This document shows positions 27,284 through 36,246 of a stretch of DNA of 54,692 bases, in pieces. The translations under genes and the position numbers were made by a program. The notes beneath the pieces were generated by a model. The model saw only the letters and a list, made by a program, of their open reading frames with translations, was not told where the DNA came from and searched no databases. The stretch's first letter is position 1. Each line of letters begins with the position of its first letter. Source of the stretch: an uncultured Spirochaetota bacterium (GTDB taxonomy: Bacteria; Spirochaetota; Spirochaetia; Treponematales; UBA12059); contig CALMRC010000084.1 of assembly GCA_937873275.1 (NCBI GenBank), positions 1-54,692 of the forward strand. Reading direction: 5' to 3'.

Positions 27284-28059
27284 CCGGTCCCTCCCAGCAT
27301 GGCGGCCAGGTCCAGGAAACCCGCCTGGATCAGGCGGGCGAAGGCTTCCATCAGGTAGGGAAGGGAGCCGAGGAGGAGGAGGAAGGCCACCCCGATGTTC
27401 AGGGGGAACCCCTCGGTGAGGAGGTTCATCTGGGGAGCTGCCTTGGACAGTAGGCCCATGGTCACGGAGATGACCAACAGGGTACCCAGGATCGGGAAGG
27501 CCAGGGTCATGGCGTTCTTGAACAGGAGGGAGACGGCGCCGAAGAGGTATTCGAAGAAACCGTCCCGCCGGACGACCAGGTCCACCGCCCGCAGGGCCTG
27601 GAAGGAACCCCGGACACCGATGAGGAAGAGATCCCGGAACCCGCCGACCTGGACGAAAACCAGCATGGCCACGATGTTCAGGTACTGCCCCATGAGGGGA
27701 ATCTCGATCTCCGCCAGGGGGTCGTAGACCTCGGAAGCGCCGAATCCCATCTGCAGGGAGAAGAACTGTCCCGCCGTCACGAAGGCGGCCTGGACGGCCA
27801 CCAGGAAGAAGCCGGTTATCACCCCCAGGAGGGCTTCCCCGACCAGCAGGGCCAGGTAGGGGCCGATGGTGTCCGGCAAGGGGTACCCCGCGTCCCGCAC
27901 CCAGGGAAACACCGCCGCCGCCGCGAGACCGGATAGGGCGATCTTGGCGGCCTGCGGAATCCCGTCGCTGGACAGGAGGGGGGCGGTCTCGACCATCGCC
28001 AGGACCCGAACCGCGATGAGGAAGAAGAGGTCCGCCCCGTCCAGGATCTCGTTGAACAC
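27280..28059 (-). CDS. fliR: Flagellar export protein FliR
   Basis: Multi-TM FliR-like sequence: FSLQMGFGASEVYDPLAEIEIPLMGQYLNIVAMLVF; position between flhB and fliQ; ATGA overlap. Confidence 0.93.
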   Translation of the reverse strand: MFNEILDGADLFFLIAVRVLAMVETAPLLSSDGIPQAAKIALSGLAAAAVFPWVRDAGYPLPDTIGPYLALLVGEALLGVITGFFLVAVQAAFVTAGQFFSLQMGFGASEVYDPLAEIEIPLMGQYLNIVAMLVFVQVGGFRDLFLIGVRGSFQALRAVDLVVRRDGFFEYLFGAVSLLFKNAMTLAFPILGTLLVISVTMGLLSKAAPQMNLLTEGFPLNIGVAFLLLLGSLPYLMEAFARLIQAGFLDLAAMLGGTG

Positions 28060-28063
28060 CCGT

Positions 28064-28333
28064 CTACCTCGCCGCCAGGGGGATCAGCTCGAAGAGGGTT
28101 CTCGTATACTGGGCAAGGTGGTTCAGCATCCAGCCTCCCAGGAGGGCCAGGACCGCCAGGATGGAGGCGATCTTGGGCACGAAGGTGAGGGTCTGCTCCT
28201 GGATGGACGTGGTGGCCTGCAGAATGGAAACCACCAGGCCCACAACCAGGGCCACGATGAGGATGGGAGCCGCGAGGAGGACGATCTCCAGGATCCCTCC
28301 CCGCATCAGACTGACCGCGTCTCCTATGTCCAC
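28064..28333 (-). CDS. fliQ: Flagellar export protein FliQ
   Basis: 89 aa, ILEIVLLAAPILIVALVVGLVVSILQATTSIQEQTLTFVPKI. Confidence 0.95.
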   Translation of the reverse strand: MDIGDAVSLMRGGILEIVLLAAPILIVALVVGLVVSILQATTSIQEQTLTFVPKIASILAVLALLGGWMLNHLAQYTRTLFELIPLAAR

Positions 28334-28342
28334 ATCCGCCTC

Positions 28343-29212
28343 CTACCGGAACGAAACTACGAGCTGCCGTGTCATGAGGTTCCACCCGTCCACCAGGATG
28401 AAGAGGATCAGCTTGAAGGGCATGGAAATCATGACCGGCGGCAGCATGATCATGCCCATGGACATCAGGGCGGAAGCCACGACCATATCGATAATTATAA
28501 ACGGTATATACAGATATATCCCGATCTTGAAGGCCACGGTCAGCTCGTTCAGGATGAACGCCGGAATGAGGACATAGGTGGGAACGTCCGCGAGGGTGGC
28601 GGGCTTTTCCAAGCCCCGCATGGCCATGAAGAGCCGGATGTTCTCGGGATTCGCCTCCATCTGCCGGTACATGAAGAGCCGAAGGGGCCCTTCCCCGGCC
28701 CGGTAGGCCTCGGACACGGTCATGCGCCCCTCCGCCATGGGTGTCAGGGCTTCCCGGTTGATCTGGTCCAGGGTGGGCCACATGATGAAGAGGGTCATAA
28801 AAAAGGCGATTCCCAGGAGGACCTGGTTGGGGGGTACCTGCTGGAGGGACAGGGCCCGTTTTATGAAGTCCAGTACGATGGATATCCGGAGGAAGCTGGT
28901 CATGAGGATGAGGATGCTGGGAGCCAGGCTCAGGACCGTCAGGAGCAGCAGGAGCTGGACCGAGAAGGCGACTTCCTGGTTGTTCCGGGGATTCCGGATG
29001 GTCAGGTCCACGAAGGGGACGGCGGGAGGGGGCGCCGGGAATCCCGTCGTACCCGATCCCGCCCGGGTCGTCGTACCGGCCCCCGGAACGGGGACGCTCA
29101 CGGCGGTATCCCGCGGCGCGGACGGGAAGGGTGCGGCATCCTGGGCGTGGACGGGGCGGATTGCCCCTCCCAGGATTACGGCCGCGAGGACCAAGATGAG
29201 GCGGTTTCGCAT
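28343..29212 (-). CDS. fliP: Flagellar export protein FliP
   Basis: LSLAPSILILMTSFLRISIVLDFIKRAL...PPNQVLLGIAFFMTLFIM...GMIMLPPVMISMPFKLILFILVDGW. Confidence 0.95.
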   Translation of the reverse strand: MRNRLILVLAAVILGGAIRPVHAQDAAPFPSAPRDTAVSVPVPGAGTTTRAGSGTTGFPAPPPAVPFVDLTIRNPRNNQEVAFSVQLLLLLTVLSLAPSILILMTSFLRISIVLDFIKRALSLQQVPPNQVLLGIAFFMTLFIMWPTLDQINREALTPMAEGRMTVSEAYRAGEGPLRLFMYRQMEANPENIRLFMAMRGLEKPATLADVPTYVLIPAFILNELTVAFKIGIYLYIPFIIIDMVVASALMSMGMIMLPPVMISMPFKLILFILVDGWNLMTRQLVVSFR

Positions 29213-29240
29213 CTCCCCTCCCGGTGCGCCGGGTCCGGCC

Positions 29241-29879
29241 TCAGAATTTCTTCAGCCGGTCCCTCTGCCGTGTAAGGAATTCCGTTCCCGGGATTCCCTT
29301 CACGTCGTCGGCGCGATGCTTCGATGCGGGCTTGAGCAAGCCCGAAAGGAGGGTACTGAAATCACGGTTTCCGGCCTCGGGCGCCGTCTCGGCGCGGAGT
29401 TTCATCTCGTCGATGAGCTCCGGGTCCTCCACCTCGTGTATGAGGCTTAGGGACGAGTCCGTCGCGCCGACCAGGAAGGCCTTGGCCCCCAGGGAAACCA
29501 CGTACAGCCACCGGCCGGCTCCCAGGGGAGCCGATGCGAGGACCCGGATGAAGGCGTCCTCCGCGGCTTTCGGCCGCCCGGCCCGACGCAGGAGCCGGAA
29601 CAGCAGCCAGATGGCCCCAAGGACGAATCCCAGGGTGAGCAGCATCCGCAGGAAATACGGCCAGGCGGACTCGGACAGGGCGTTCCGATTGCCGCCGTTC
29701 GCTGTTTCCGGGGATTCCGCAAGTACGAGGTCTTTTTCCGCGGCGGGCGCCGCGGGGCCTTGTCCCGCCGCGACCGCGGGTCCGGAACCGCCCGTACCGG
29801 GAGTCGGCTGGGCGAAGGCCGACGGGTACAGTACGATCAGGACCGCGATCGCGCACAGGACGCGATACGGTTTTTTCAG
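29241..29879 (-). CDS. fliO: Flagellar protein FliO with signal peptide, apparent CTG start
   Basis: ORF track gives only 29241..29645. The frame extends upstream with no stop to (L/M)KKPYRVLCAIAVLIVLYPSAFAQPTPGTGG..., preceded by GGAGGGG. TAG lies 8 codons upstream of CTG and no ATG/GTG/TTG lies between it and the internal ATG. Confidence 0.75.
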   Translation of the reverse strand: MKKPYRVLCAIAVLIVLYPSAFAQPTPGTGGSGPAVAAGQGPAAPAAEKDLVLAESPETANGGNRNALSESAWPYFLRMLLTLGFVLGAIWLLFRLLRRAGRPKAAEDAFIRVLASAPLGAGRWLYVVSLGAKAFLVGATDSSLSLIHEVEDPELIDEMKLRAETAPEAGNRDFSTLLSGLLKPASKHRADDVKGIPGTEFLTRQRDRLKKF

Positions 29880-29984
29880 TGTTCCCCTCCGGGATATATT
29901 CTACATCACGGAATTCGGAAATGCAATAGATATTGACGGGAAAGAGAAATAAGAGGAAATCGGGGAGGTTCGGGGCCGGATGTT

Positions 29985-30025
29985 CCGCATCCGGATCCCG
30001 GGCGGAGCCCGGCATCCGGATGCGG
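29985..30025 (-). promoter_or_regulatory. Strong hairpin in fliY-fliO intergenic region
   Basis: CCGCATCCGGATcCCGGGC-GGA-GCCCGGcATCCGGATGCGG: 19-bp arms, one mismatch, 3-nt loop. Confidence 0.8.
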
Positions 30026-30028
30026 ATT

Positions 30029-31171
30029 CTAGCTCATGTCGCTCATCCGCTCCATGGGGGACACGATCTCCGTGACCCGGACGCCGAAGTTCTCGTCGAT
30101 GACCACGACTTCGCCCTTGGCGATCAGCTTGTGGTTGACCAGGATGTCCACGGGCTCGCCGGCGAGTTTGTCCAGCTCGATGATGGTTCCCTCGCCCATG
30201 CCCAGGATCTCCTTGATGAGCTTCCGGGTCCGTCCCAGCTCGACGGTCATCTCCATGAAGACGTCCATGATGAGACCGATGTTTCCGGCCTCCGGAGCGG
30301 CGCTCTGCATGGCGAGGTTGGCGAACTGGACGGGCTGGACGTTGGGCGGGCTCATCCCCCCCAGGGGATTCGCCATTCCGGGATACATCCCGCCCATGGG
30401 TTGGGAGTACATGCCCATGTTCGGCATGCTCATGCCTTGCATGCCCATTCCGCCTCCCATGGGAGGGGAGGACATGGCGGCCGGCATGGAGGGAGCGGGC
30501 TGCCCTCCCCCTCCGCCCGCGGCGGCCACGACGTCCCGAACGAAGGACAGGGAGAAGGTCTCCACGAACTGCTCGGGCTTTCCCCCGATGTTGACCGGCC
30601 ACTGGACCCGGATGAAGTCCCCCGAGGGCAGCCGCGCCATGGCCTTGGGCACGTAGGATCCCTCCGCGGACGCGGACTGGATGCTCCGGTTGCCGGTCCG
30701 GTCGGTGATGACCGTGATCAGGGTTCCCGTCAGGGTGGAAAGGCATTCCGAGACCGCGGAGACGGCCATGTCGTCCAGGTCCGTCAGGGAATCGTCCTTG
30801 TTGGCCAAGGCGGCTATACGGACGGCGGTATCCTTGGAGAGGATGAAGAGATGATCCCCCGGGATGCCCCCGGTCATGTCGATCTGGACGGCCAGGACCT
30901 CCTCGGGAACGGACTGGAGGACCGCGTCCCGCTGGACCTGGTCCACCTGGGGAGTCCCGACCGAGACCTCCAGGCCCGTGATCATGGACAGGTTCTGGGA
31001 CTGGGAACCCGTGGTGCCTTCCAGGATGGACTTGAAGAACTGGGCTTCCCGGGTCGAGGCTCCCCCGGCCGCGGAGCCGGGTCCCGGGGCGGCCTTGCCC
31101 CCGCCCCCGCCCGTGTCCAGGCCGGCCAGGAGGGAATCGATCTCTTCCTGCGACAGGGCGCCGTCACTCAT
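30029..31171 (-). CDS. fliY: Flagellar motor switch protein FliY
   Basis: MSDGALSQEEIDSLLAGL N-terminus, CheC-like middle, FliN C-terminus (VFMEMTVELGRTRKLIKEILGMGEGTIIELDKLAGEPVDILVNHKLIAKGEVVVIDENFGVRVTEI). Confidence 0.94.
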   Translation of the reverse strand: MSDGALSQEEIDSLLAGLDTGGGGGKAAPGPGSAAGGASTREAQFFKSILEGTTGSQSQNLSMITGLEVSVGTPQVDQVQRDAVLQSVPEEVLAVQIDMTGGIPGDHLFILSKDTAVRIAALANKDDSLTDLDDMAVSAVSECLSTLTGTLITVITDRTGNRSIQSASAEGSYVPKAMARLPSGDFIRVQWPVNIGGKPEQFVETFSLSFVRDVVAAAGGGGGQPAPSMPAAMSSPPMGGGMGMQGMSMPNMGMYSQPMGGMYPGMANPLGGMSPPNVQPVQFANLAMQSAAPEAGNIGLIMDVFMEMTVELGRTRKLIKEILGMGEGTIIELDKLAGEPVDILVNHKLIAKGEVVVIDENFGVRVTEIVSPMERMSDMS

Positions 31172-32198
31172 AGGATTCTCCTTCTTCCGATGTAAGTTCC
31201 TCGAACTCCTCCTGGCCGACGTCCTCCAGTTTCTTGGTGATCTGGACGGCCATCTTCCGGCCGATCACGCCGGGGCGGCAGAGGAACTTCTTCTTGTTGC
31301 CCACGTTCAGGACCATGGGATCGTCCACCTTAACGTTGTAGAGCCGAACCACGTCCCCGGCCCTCAGGGACAGGACGTCCCGGACGGATACCTGGATCTT
31401 GCCGATCTCCGCGATGACGGGAATCTCGACGGTGGACAGCTTCTCCTTCAGAATATTCAGGTTCTCGGTGGTCGCGCCCCTGCGCACGGAGCTGTACCAG
31501 TATTGGGCGGAGAGCTTGGAAACGATGGGCTCGATGGTCAGGTAGGGGATGCAGAGGTTCATCATCCCCTCGATCTCCCCAACCTTGGTCTCCAGGGTCA
31601 CGAGGACGACCATCTCCGTGGGAGGGACGATCTGGGCGAACTGGGGATTCGTCTCGATCTGGGAAAGCCGGGGACGGAGGTCGATCACCTGGGTCCAGGC
31701 TTCCCGCATGTTCCCCAGGATCCGTACGATGATGCCCTCCATGACGGAGTGCTCGATGTCCGTGAGCTCCCGGTTCAGCTTGGAGCCCTCGCCGGAGCCG
31801 CCGAACAGCCGGTCGATGATGGTGAAGGTAACCGAGGGGTCGATCTCCAGGATGGCCTGCCCCTTCAGGGGGTCCATGCTCACCACCGCCAGGGTGGTCG
31901 GGGTCGGTATGGAGCGGATGAACTCCTCGTAGGTGAGCTGGTCCACCGAGGCGACGTGGACGTGCACCAGGGTACGGAGGGAGGCGGAAAGGCTGGTCGT
32001 CGTGAGCCGGGCGAAGGTCTCGTGCATGATCTGCACGGTGCGGATCTGTTCCTTGGAGAACTTGTCCGGCCGCTTGAAGTCGTAGATCTTGATCTTGCGG
32101 GAATCCGTGGTTGGCCGGATGGCCTCCACGTCCGTTTCCCCCGCGTTTATCGCCGTGAGGAGCTGGTCTATCTCATCCTGGGACAGGACTTCCGTCAT
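31164..32198 (-). CDS. fliM: Flagellar motor switch protein FliM
   Basis: MTEVLSQDEIDQLLTAINAGE...YDFKRPDKFSKEQIRTVQIMHETFAR. Confidence 0.96.
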   Translation of the reverse strand: MTEVLSQDEIDQLLTAINAGETDVEAIRPTTDSRKIKIYDFKRPDKFSKEQIRTVQIMHETFARLTTTSLSASLRTLVHVHVASVDQLTYEEFIRSIPTPTTLAVVSMDPLKGQAILEIDPSVTFTIIDRLFGGSGEGSKLNRELTDIEHSVMEGIIVRILGNMREAWTQVIDLRPRLSQIETNPQFAQIVPPTEMVVLVTLETKVGEIEGMMNLCIPYLTIEPIVSKLSAQYWYSSVRRGATTENLNILKEKLSTVEIPVIAEIGKIQVSVRDVLSLRAGDVVRLYNVKVDDPMVLNVGNKKKFLCRPGVIGRKMAVQITKKLEDVGQEEFEELTSEEGESYE

Positions 32199-32255
32199 GC
32201 CTCCCCCTCCCGCGTCCCATCATTGCACGAATCGTTCCGGCGTTCAAGGCCGGAT

Positions 32256-32810
32256 CTACATCTTGATGACGTCCAGCTTCTCGAACAGGACTTCCTTGAT
32301 GGCCGGCTTGTTCAGCATGTTGTTGAGGTCCTCGCGGATCTCCTCCTTCAGGCGCTGCTCGTTCTTCGGGGCGAGATAGTCCGCCGTCTTCGCGCTGAAG
32401 TAGTTCCGGAGTCGGTCCCGCATCTGGTGGATCCGGGCCGTAAGCATCGCCGGGGTATCCTTGTCCCCCTTTTCGAAGCCCAGGTTGATCTTGACCACGA
32501 TGGAGGAAGGCTCGTTGTCGACGGTCCGGGTCCGGATCTCGCCGATGGTCGTGAAGTACTCGTACTCGGGGGTGGCCCGCTGGTAGCTCTCGCCCAGGGC
32601 CACCTGGGTCATGGGCTTGCCCTGCTTGTTGATGATATTCACCGTCACGATCACGACGGTCACCACGAAGATGACGGCACCCAGGGCGATCCCGATCCAC
32701 ATGAGGAGTCGGAGGATGCCGGCACCGCCTCCCTTCGCGCGCACGGGAGCCGGGGCGGCTCCGCCCTCCTCGTTTAGGTTCAAGCCCTGGTCGTCGAAGC
32801 TGTCGCCCAT
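32256..32810 (-). CDS. fliL: Flagellar basal body-associated protein FliL
   Basis: N-terminal TM, FliL-like C-terminus; position between motB and fliM. Confidence 0.9.
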   Translation of the reverse strand: MGDSFDDQGLNLNEEGGAAPAPVRAKGGGAGILRLLMWIGIALGAVIFVVTVVIVTVNIINKQGKPMTQVALGESYQRATPEYEYFTTIGEIRTRTVDNEPSSIVVKINLGFEKGDKDTPAMLTARIHQMRDRLRNYFSAKTADYLAPKNEQRLKEEIREDLNNMLNKPAIKEVLFEKLDVIKM

Positions 32811-32898
32811 TCCGTACCTCCGAATAGCCTCGAGGCGGTTCCGGGTCTCGGACCCCGGACGGCCCCTCGTTCCCGTGACGGGAACATCCTCTATGTAA

Positions 32899-32926
32899 TG
32901 ATCGGCGAAATAGTTGTCCGCCTTTC
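32899..32926 (-). promoter_or_regulatory. Sigma-28-like promoter candidate upstream of fliL
   Basis: Minus strand GAAA-N16-GCCGATCA versus consensus TAAA-N15-GCCGATAA. Confidence 0.4.
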
Positions 32927-32993
32927 GCGGAAATTGACGGACCGGACCCCCGGATCAACCGGAACGGGCGCCCGCCCCCCATCGGGGCGCTCC

Positions 32994-33725
32994 CTACAGG
33001 TGGGCCTCATCCAGGATGATGATGTCCACCCTTCGGTTGTACGCCCGGCCCTCCTCGGTGTCGTTGGAGGCGATGGGAACCGTGTCCGCGAACCCCGCCA
33101 CCTGGAAGCGCCGCTCGTCCGCTCCGAAATCCGTAAGGTAATGCAGGACGTTCAGGGAACGGGCGGTGGAGAGCTCCCAGTTGGAACGCCAGGGACCGGC
33201 GGGATCCGTGCTGGTCGCGTCCGTGTGGCCCTCGATCCGGAATTTACGTCCCGAGAGTTCGTCACTCTTCAGGAGCTCCGCCAGGCGCACCAGCATGGTG
33301 CGGGTCTCTTCGATGTTGACGTCCGCGCTGGCGGGGCGAAAGAAGGCGTCCGAGGCCAGGGAGATGACGATCCCCCGCTCGTCCGTGGATATTCGGACCT
33401 TGTTGGACTTGATCTCCGGCTGGAACAGGCTGGTGGCCTTCTTCTTGGCCGTGGCCAGGAGCCGACCCTTCTCCATGGAGGGAAGGGTCGATACCGTGTT
33501 GCCCAGCTCCGCGAGCTTTCCCACCGAGAGGGTGTTGCCCCCCGTGGAGGCCCCCATCCCGATGTTGTTCATCGAGGAGATGAGAACCTGCATCTGGGTG
33601 ATGTCCACGTCCGTGACGTCGAAGAGGGCCACGAAGAAGCAGAGGAGAAGGGTCACCATGTCGGAGTAGGTCACGATCCACTCCCCGGTGCCCCCCCCGA
33701 TCTCCTTCCGCGGTTTCTTGGCCAT
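32994..33725 (-). CDS. motB: Flagellar motor protein MotB
   Basis: [22 protein letters not shown]; OmpA-like IEGHTDATS...[14 protein letters not shown]. Confidence 0.95.
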   Translation of the reverse strand: MAKKPRKEIGGGTGEWIVTYSDMVTLLLCFFVALFDVTDVDITQMQVLISSMNNIGMGASTGGNTLSVGKLAELGNTVSTLPSMEKGRLLATAKKKATSLFQPEIKSNKVRISTDERGIVISLASDAFFRPASADVNIEETRTMLVRLAELLKSDELSGRKFRIEGHTDATSTDPAGPWRSNWELSTARSLNVLHYLTDFGADERRFQVAGFADTVPIASNDTEEGRAYNRRVDIIILDEAHL

Positions 33726-33727
33726 GG

Positions 33728-34516
33728 CTAATCCTTGCCGTACTTGTCGATGAGTTCCTTCTTGTCCGCGGGCTCCAGGTAGGAGGTGAGCTTGACAAGG
33801 AGGATTCGGGGATTGTCGCCGGCCTGGATGGACAGGACCCCCTCTATGATCATCTCCCTAAGCCGGGTCTCCATGGCGTCCTTGGCCGCGAGCTTGCCCA
33901 TCATGGGGGTCAGGATGAAGTTGGCCATGATGGCCCCGTAATAGGTGGTGATCAGGGCGACGGCCATGTTGGGACCGATCCGGCTCTTGTCCTCCAGGTT
34001 CTTCATCATCGCGATGAGGCCCTGGACGGTTCCGAGCATCCCGAATCCCGGGGCCAGCTTGGACCAGGCGTCGATCATCTTGAGCCATCGGGCGTGGCGC
34101 TCGTTCATGGCGTTGAGCTCGTTTTCCATGAGGTTTCGGATGATCTCCGCGTCCGTGCCGTCCACAACCAGCCGGAGTCCCGCCTGCATGAACTTGTCGT
34201 CCAGTTCCGCGATGACCTCTTCCAGGGAGAGGATGCCCTCCCGGCGGGCCTTCTCGGCCAGTTCGTAGAGCTTCTCCACGATCTTGGACTCCCCGAACTC
34301 CTCCACCCGGAAGCACTTGCCCAGGATGGAGAAGAGCCCGATGGCCTCTTTGAGGGAATAGTTCAGGAGGAGGGCGCAGAAGGATCCGCCAATGGTCATG
34401 AACACCGAAGGGACGTCGATGTAGGTCCCGACCTGTCCGCCGGAGGTGTACATGGCTAGGATGATACAGGCTATGCCGCCGATTAGGCCGATCAGGGAAC
34501 CTAGATCCATACTCAC
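33728..34516 (-). CDS. motA: Flagellar motor protein MotA
   Basis: [44 protein letters not shown]...[19 protein letters not shown]. Confidence 0.96.
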   Translation of the reverse strand: MSMDLGSLIGLIGGIACIILAMYTSGGQVGTYIDVPSVFMTIGGSFCALLLNYSLKEAIGLFSILGKCFRVEEFGESKIVEKLYELAEKARREGILSLEEVIAELDDKFMQAGLRLVVDGTDAEIIRNLMENELNAMNERHARWLKMIDAWSKLAPGFGMLGTVQGLIAMMKNLEDKSRIGPNMAVALITTYYGAIMANFILTPMMGKLAAKDAMETRLREMIIEGVLSIQAGDNPRILLVKLTSYLEPADKKELIDKYGKD

Positions 34517-34710
34517 TCCTCGTTCTTGAACGCCCCGATCTGCCGCCGGTAGGCGACGATCCGGCTAAGAACCTCGGGCACGCCTTCCAGGACTACGACG
34601 CGCTTTCCGGACAGCATGATCAACGTGGTGTCCGGATTCCTCTCAATATATTCGATCTGGTGGGGATTTATCCAGAAGGTCTTGCCGGACAGCTGGGTGA
34701 GTTCGATCAT
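34513..34710 (-). CDS. flbD: FlbD family flagellar protein
   Basis: MIELTQLSGKTFWINPHQIEYIERNPDTTLIMLSGKRVVVLE. Confidence 0.92.
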   Translation of the reverse strand: MIELTQLSGKTFWINPHQIEYIERNPDTTLIMLSGKRVVVLEGVPEVLSRIVAYRRQIGAFKNEE

Positions 34711-34712
34711 GG

Positions 34713-34840
34713 CGTGGACAGCGGACGGTTGACGGTGGACGGAAATGGCCGCGGAGCGCGGCAAACGACTACGCTTCGGCGTAGGAAGCTGCCGCGGCCT
34801 TGGATCACTTCCGTTTACCGTTCACCGTCCACCGTTTACC
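34713..34840. repeat. Heptamer-TIR element, copy 1 (flgE-flbD intergenic)
   Basis: Left arm CGTGGAC-AGCGGAC-GGTTGAC-GGTGGAC-GGAA; right arm (reverse complement) GGTAAAC-GGTGGAC-GGTGAAC-GGTAAAC-GGAA; core contains GGCCGCGG...CTACGC-TTCG-GCGTAG...CCGCGGCC. Confidence 0.8.
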
Positions 34841-34842
34841 TC

Positions 34843-36234
34843 CTACCTCTTCAGCGTCAGAAGCTCCTGGAGCATCTGGTCGCTGGTCTGTATGGTCTTG
34901 GAACTGGCTTGGAAGCCTCTCTGGGTCACGATCATGTCCGTGAACTGCTCGGCCAGGTCCACGTTCGACATTTCCAGGGTGCCCGCGATGATCTTGCCCT
35001 TCCCGGCGATCCCGGAGGGGCCGATGTCCGCGAGCCCGGAGTTGTTGGACTGCACGAAATTGGTCTCCCCGGATTTCTCCAGCCCCCCGGGATTCGTGAA
35101 GCTGGCGAGGGCCATCTGTCCGATCGTGCGGTTCGATCCGTTGGAATAGACCGCCGTTATGATCCCGGACTGGTCGATCTTGAAGCTCTCCAGGTACCCC
35201 ATGGAGTACCCGTCCTGCTGGAAGACCTTGGTGCTCGAGGTTTCCGCGAATTGGGTCACCGAACTCCGCACGCTCCCCGCGGTCCCGAGGTTCAGGGCGA
35301 AGGTCTGGCGGACGGGGCCCGCCCCCGCTTCCGCCGCGGCGCCCTGGACGTCGAAGGCCACGTTCACCGCGAGGGCTCCCTCTTCGGGGCTCTGGTTGCC
35401 CTGGGCGTCCGCCACCCTGCGGAGGGTCCCCAGGTTGGTGAACTCCACGACGAAGTTGTTCGTGCCCTCCGGAGCGGCTCCGAGGGAGACGGCGGTGTTG
35501 GTGGCCGCCTCCGCCTCGGGGTCCACGGTGACCGCGGCGTTCCACTGGTTCGGCTGGCCGGGGACCCGGGTGAACTCGATGCGGAGAATGTGCTCGATTC
35601 CGAAGGAGTCGTAGACCTTTTCCTCCACCCTCCAGGTTCCCCGAAGGATCGTCTCCTCCGTGGCGCCTTCCGGGATCTCGGGCACGCGCTTGTCCAGGTT
35701 GCAGGCCAGGTAGACCTGCTCGGTGGCCTTGGCGGGATCCTTCGATCCGACGGGGATGACCAGGTCCTCCAGGGCGCCGGAGGTGTTCAGGATCTCCCGG
35801 CCGTTCACGACCTGGGCGTTCCAGCCCTGGACGCGGTATCCGTTGGCGGGATTCACCAGGCGTCCGTCCCGGTCCAGGCCGAAGGCCCCGGCCCGGGTGA
35901 AGAAGCGGGAATCCCCTTTTTGAAGCACGAAGAACCCGTTGCCCTGGATGGCCACGTCCGTCATCACCCCCGTGGTCTGCAAGGATCCCTGGGTGTGGAT
36001 CGTGTCCACCGACGCGATGGACATCCCCAGGCCGATCTCCTTGGGGTTGACGCCGCCGACCTCCTCGTTCGGGCGCGCGGCGCCGGACATCTGCTGGTAC
36101 AGGAGGTCCTGGAAATTCACCCGGTTCTTCTTGTATCCCGTGGTGTTCACGTTGGCTATGTTGTGTCCGAGCACGTCCATCCGGACCTGATGGTTCTGCA
36201 GGCCCGAGACGCCGGAATACAGGGATCGCATCAT
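34843..36234 (-). CDS. flgE: Flagellar hook protein FlgE
   Basis: [48 protein letters not shown]-terminal [40 protein letters not shown]. Confidence 0.96.
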   Translation of the reverse strand: MMRSLYSGVSGLQNHQVRMDVLGHNIANVNTTGYKKNRVNFQDLLYQQMSGAARPNEEVGGVNPKEIGLGMSIASVDTIHTQGSLQTTGVMTDVAIQGNGFFVLQKGDSRFFTRAGAFGLDRDGRLVNPANGYRVQGWNAQVVNGREILNTSGALEDLVIPVGSKDPAKATEQVYLACNLDKRVPEIPEGATEETILRGTWRVEEKVYDSFGIEHILRIEFTRVPGQPNQWNAAVTVDPEAEAATNTAVSLGAAPEGTNNFVVEFTNLGTLRRVADAQGNQSPEEGALAVNVAFDVQGAAAEAGAGPVRQTFALNLGTAGSVRSSVTQFAETSSTKVFQQDGYSMGYLESFKIDQSGIITAVYSNGSNRTIGQMALASFTNPGGLEKSGETNFVQSNNSGLADIGPSGIAGKGKIIAGTLEMSNVDLAEQFTDMIVTQRGFQASSKTIQTSDQMLQELLTLKR

Positions 36235-36246
36235 GGAGAGGCCTCC

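Noticed and set aside
29362-30015. 217-aa ORF overlapping fliO (-)
   Set aside because: It is in a different frame from recognisable FliO and would start in the fliY-fliO hairpin; Arg/Pro-rich shadow.
29985-30025. fliY-fliO hairpin as a Rho-independent terminator
   Set aside because: No U-run follows the stem on the transcribed strand (AACATCCGG...), so it was kept only as a processing/stability hairpin.
32973-32989. Hairpin CGCCCC-gatgg-GGGGCG downstream of motB as terminator
   Set aside because: Short stem and no T-tract; downstream genes fliL-fliM are probably still in the cluster.
34713-34840. Heptamer arms as a CRISPR array or ordinary microsatellite
   Set aside because: Units are 7 bp without spacers, fixed at four per arm and inverted about a core, which does not fit CRISPR and fits a microsatellite poorly.
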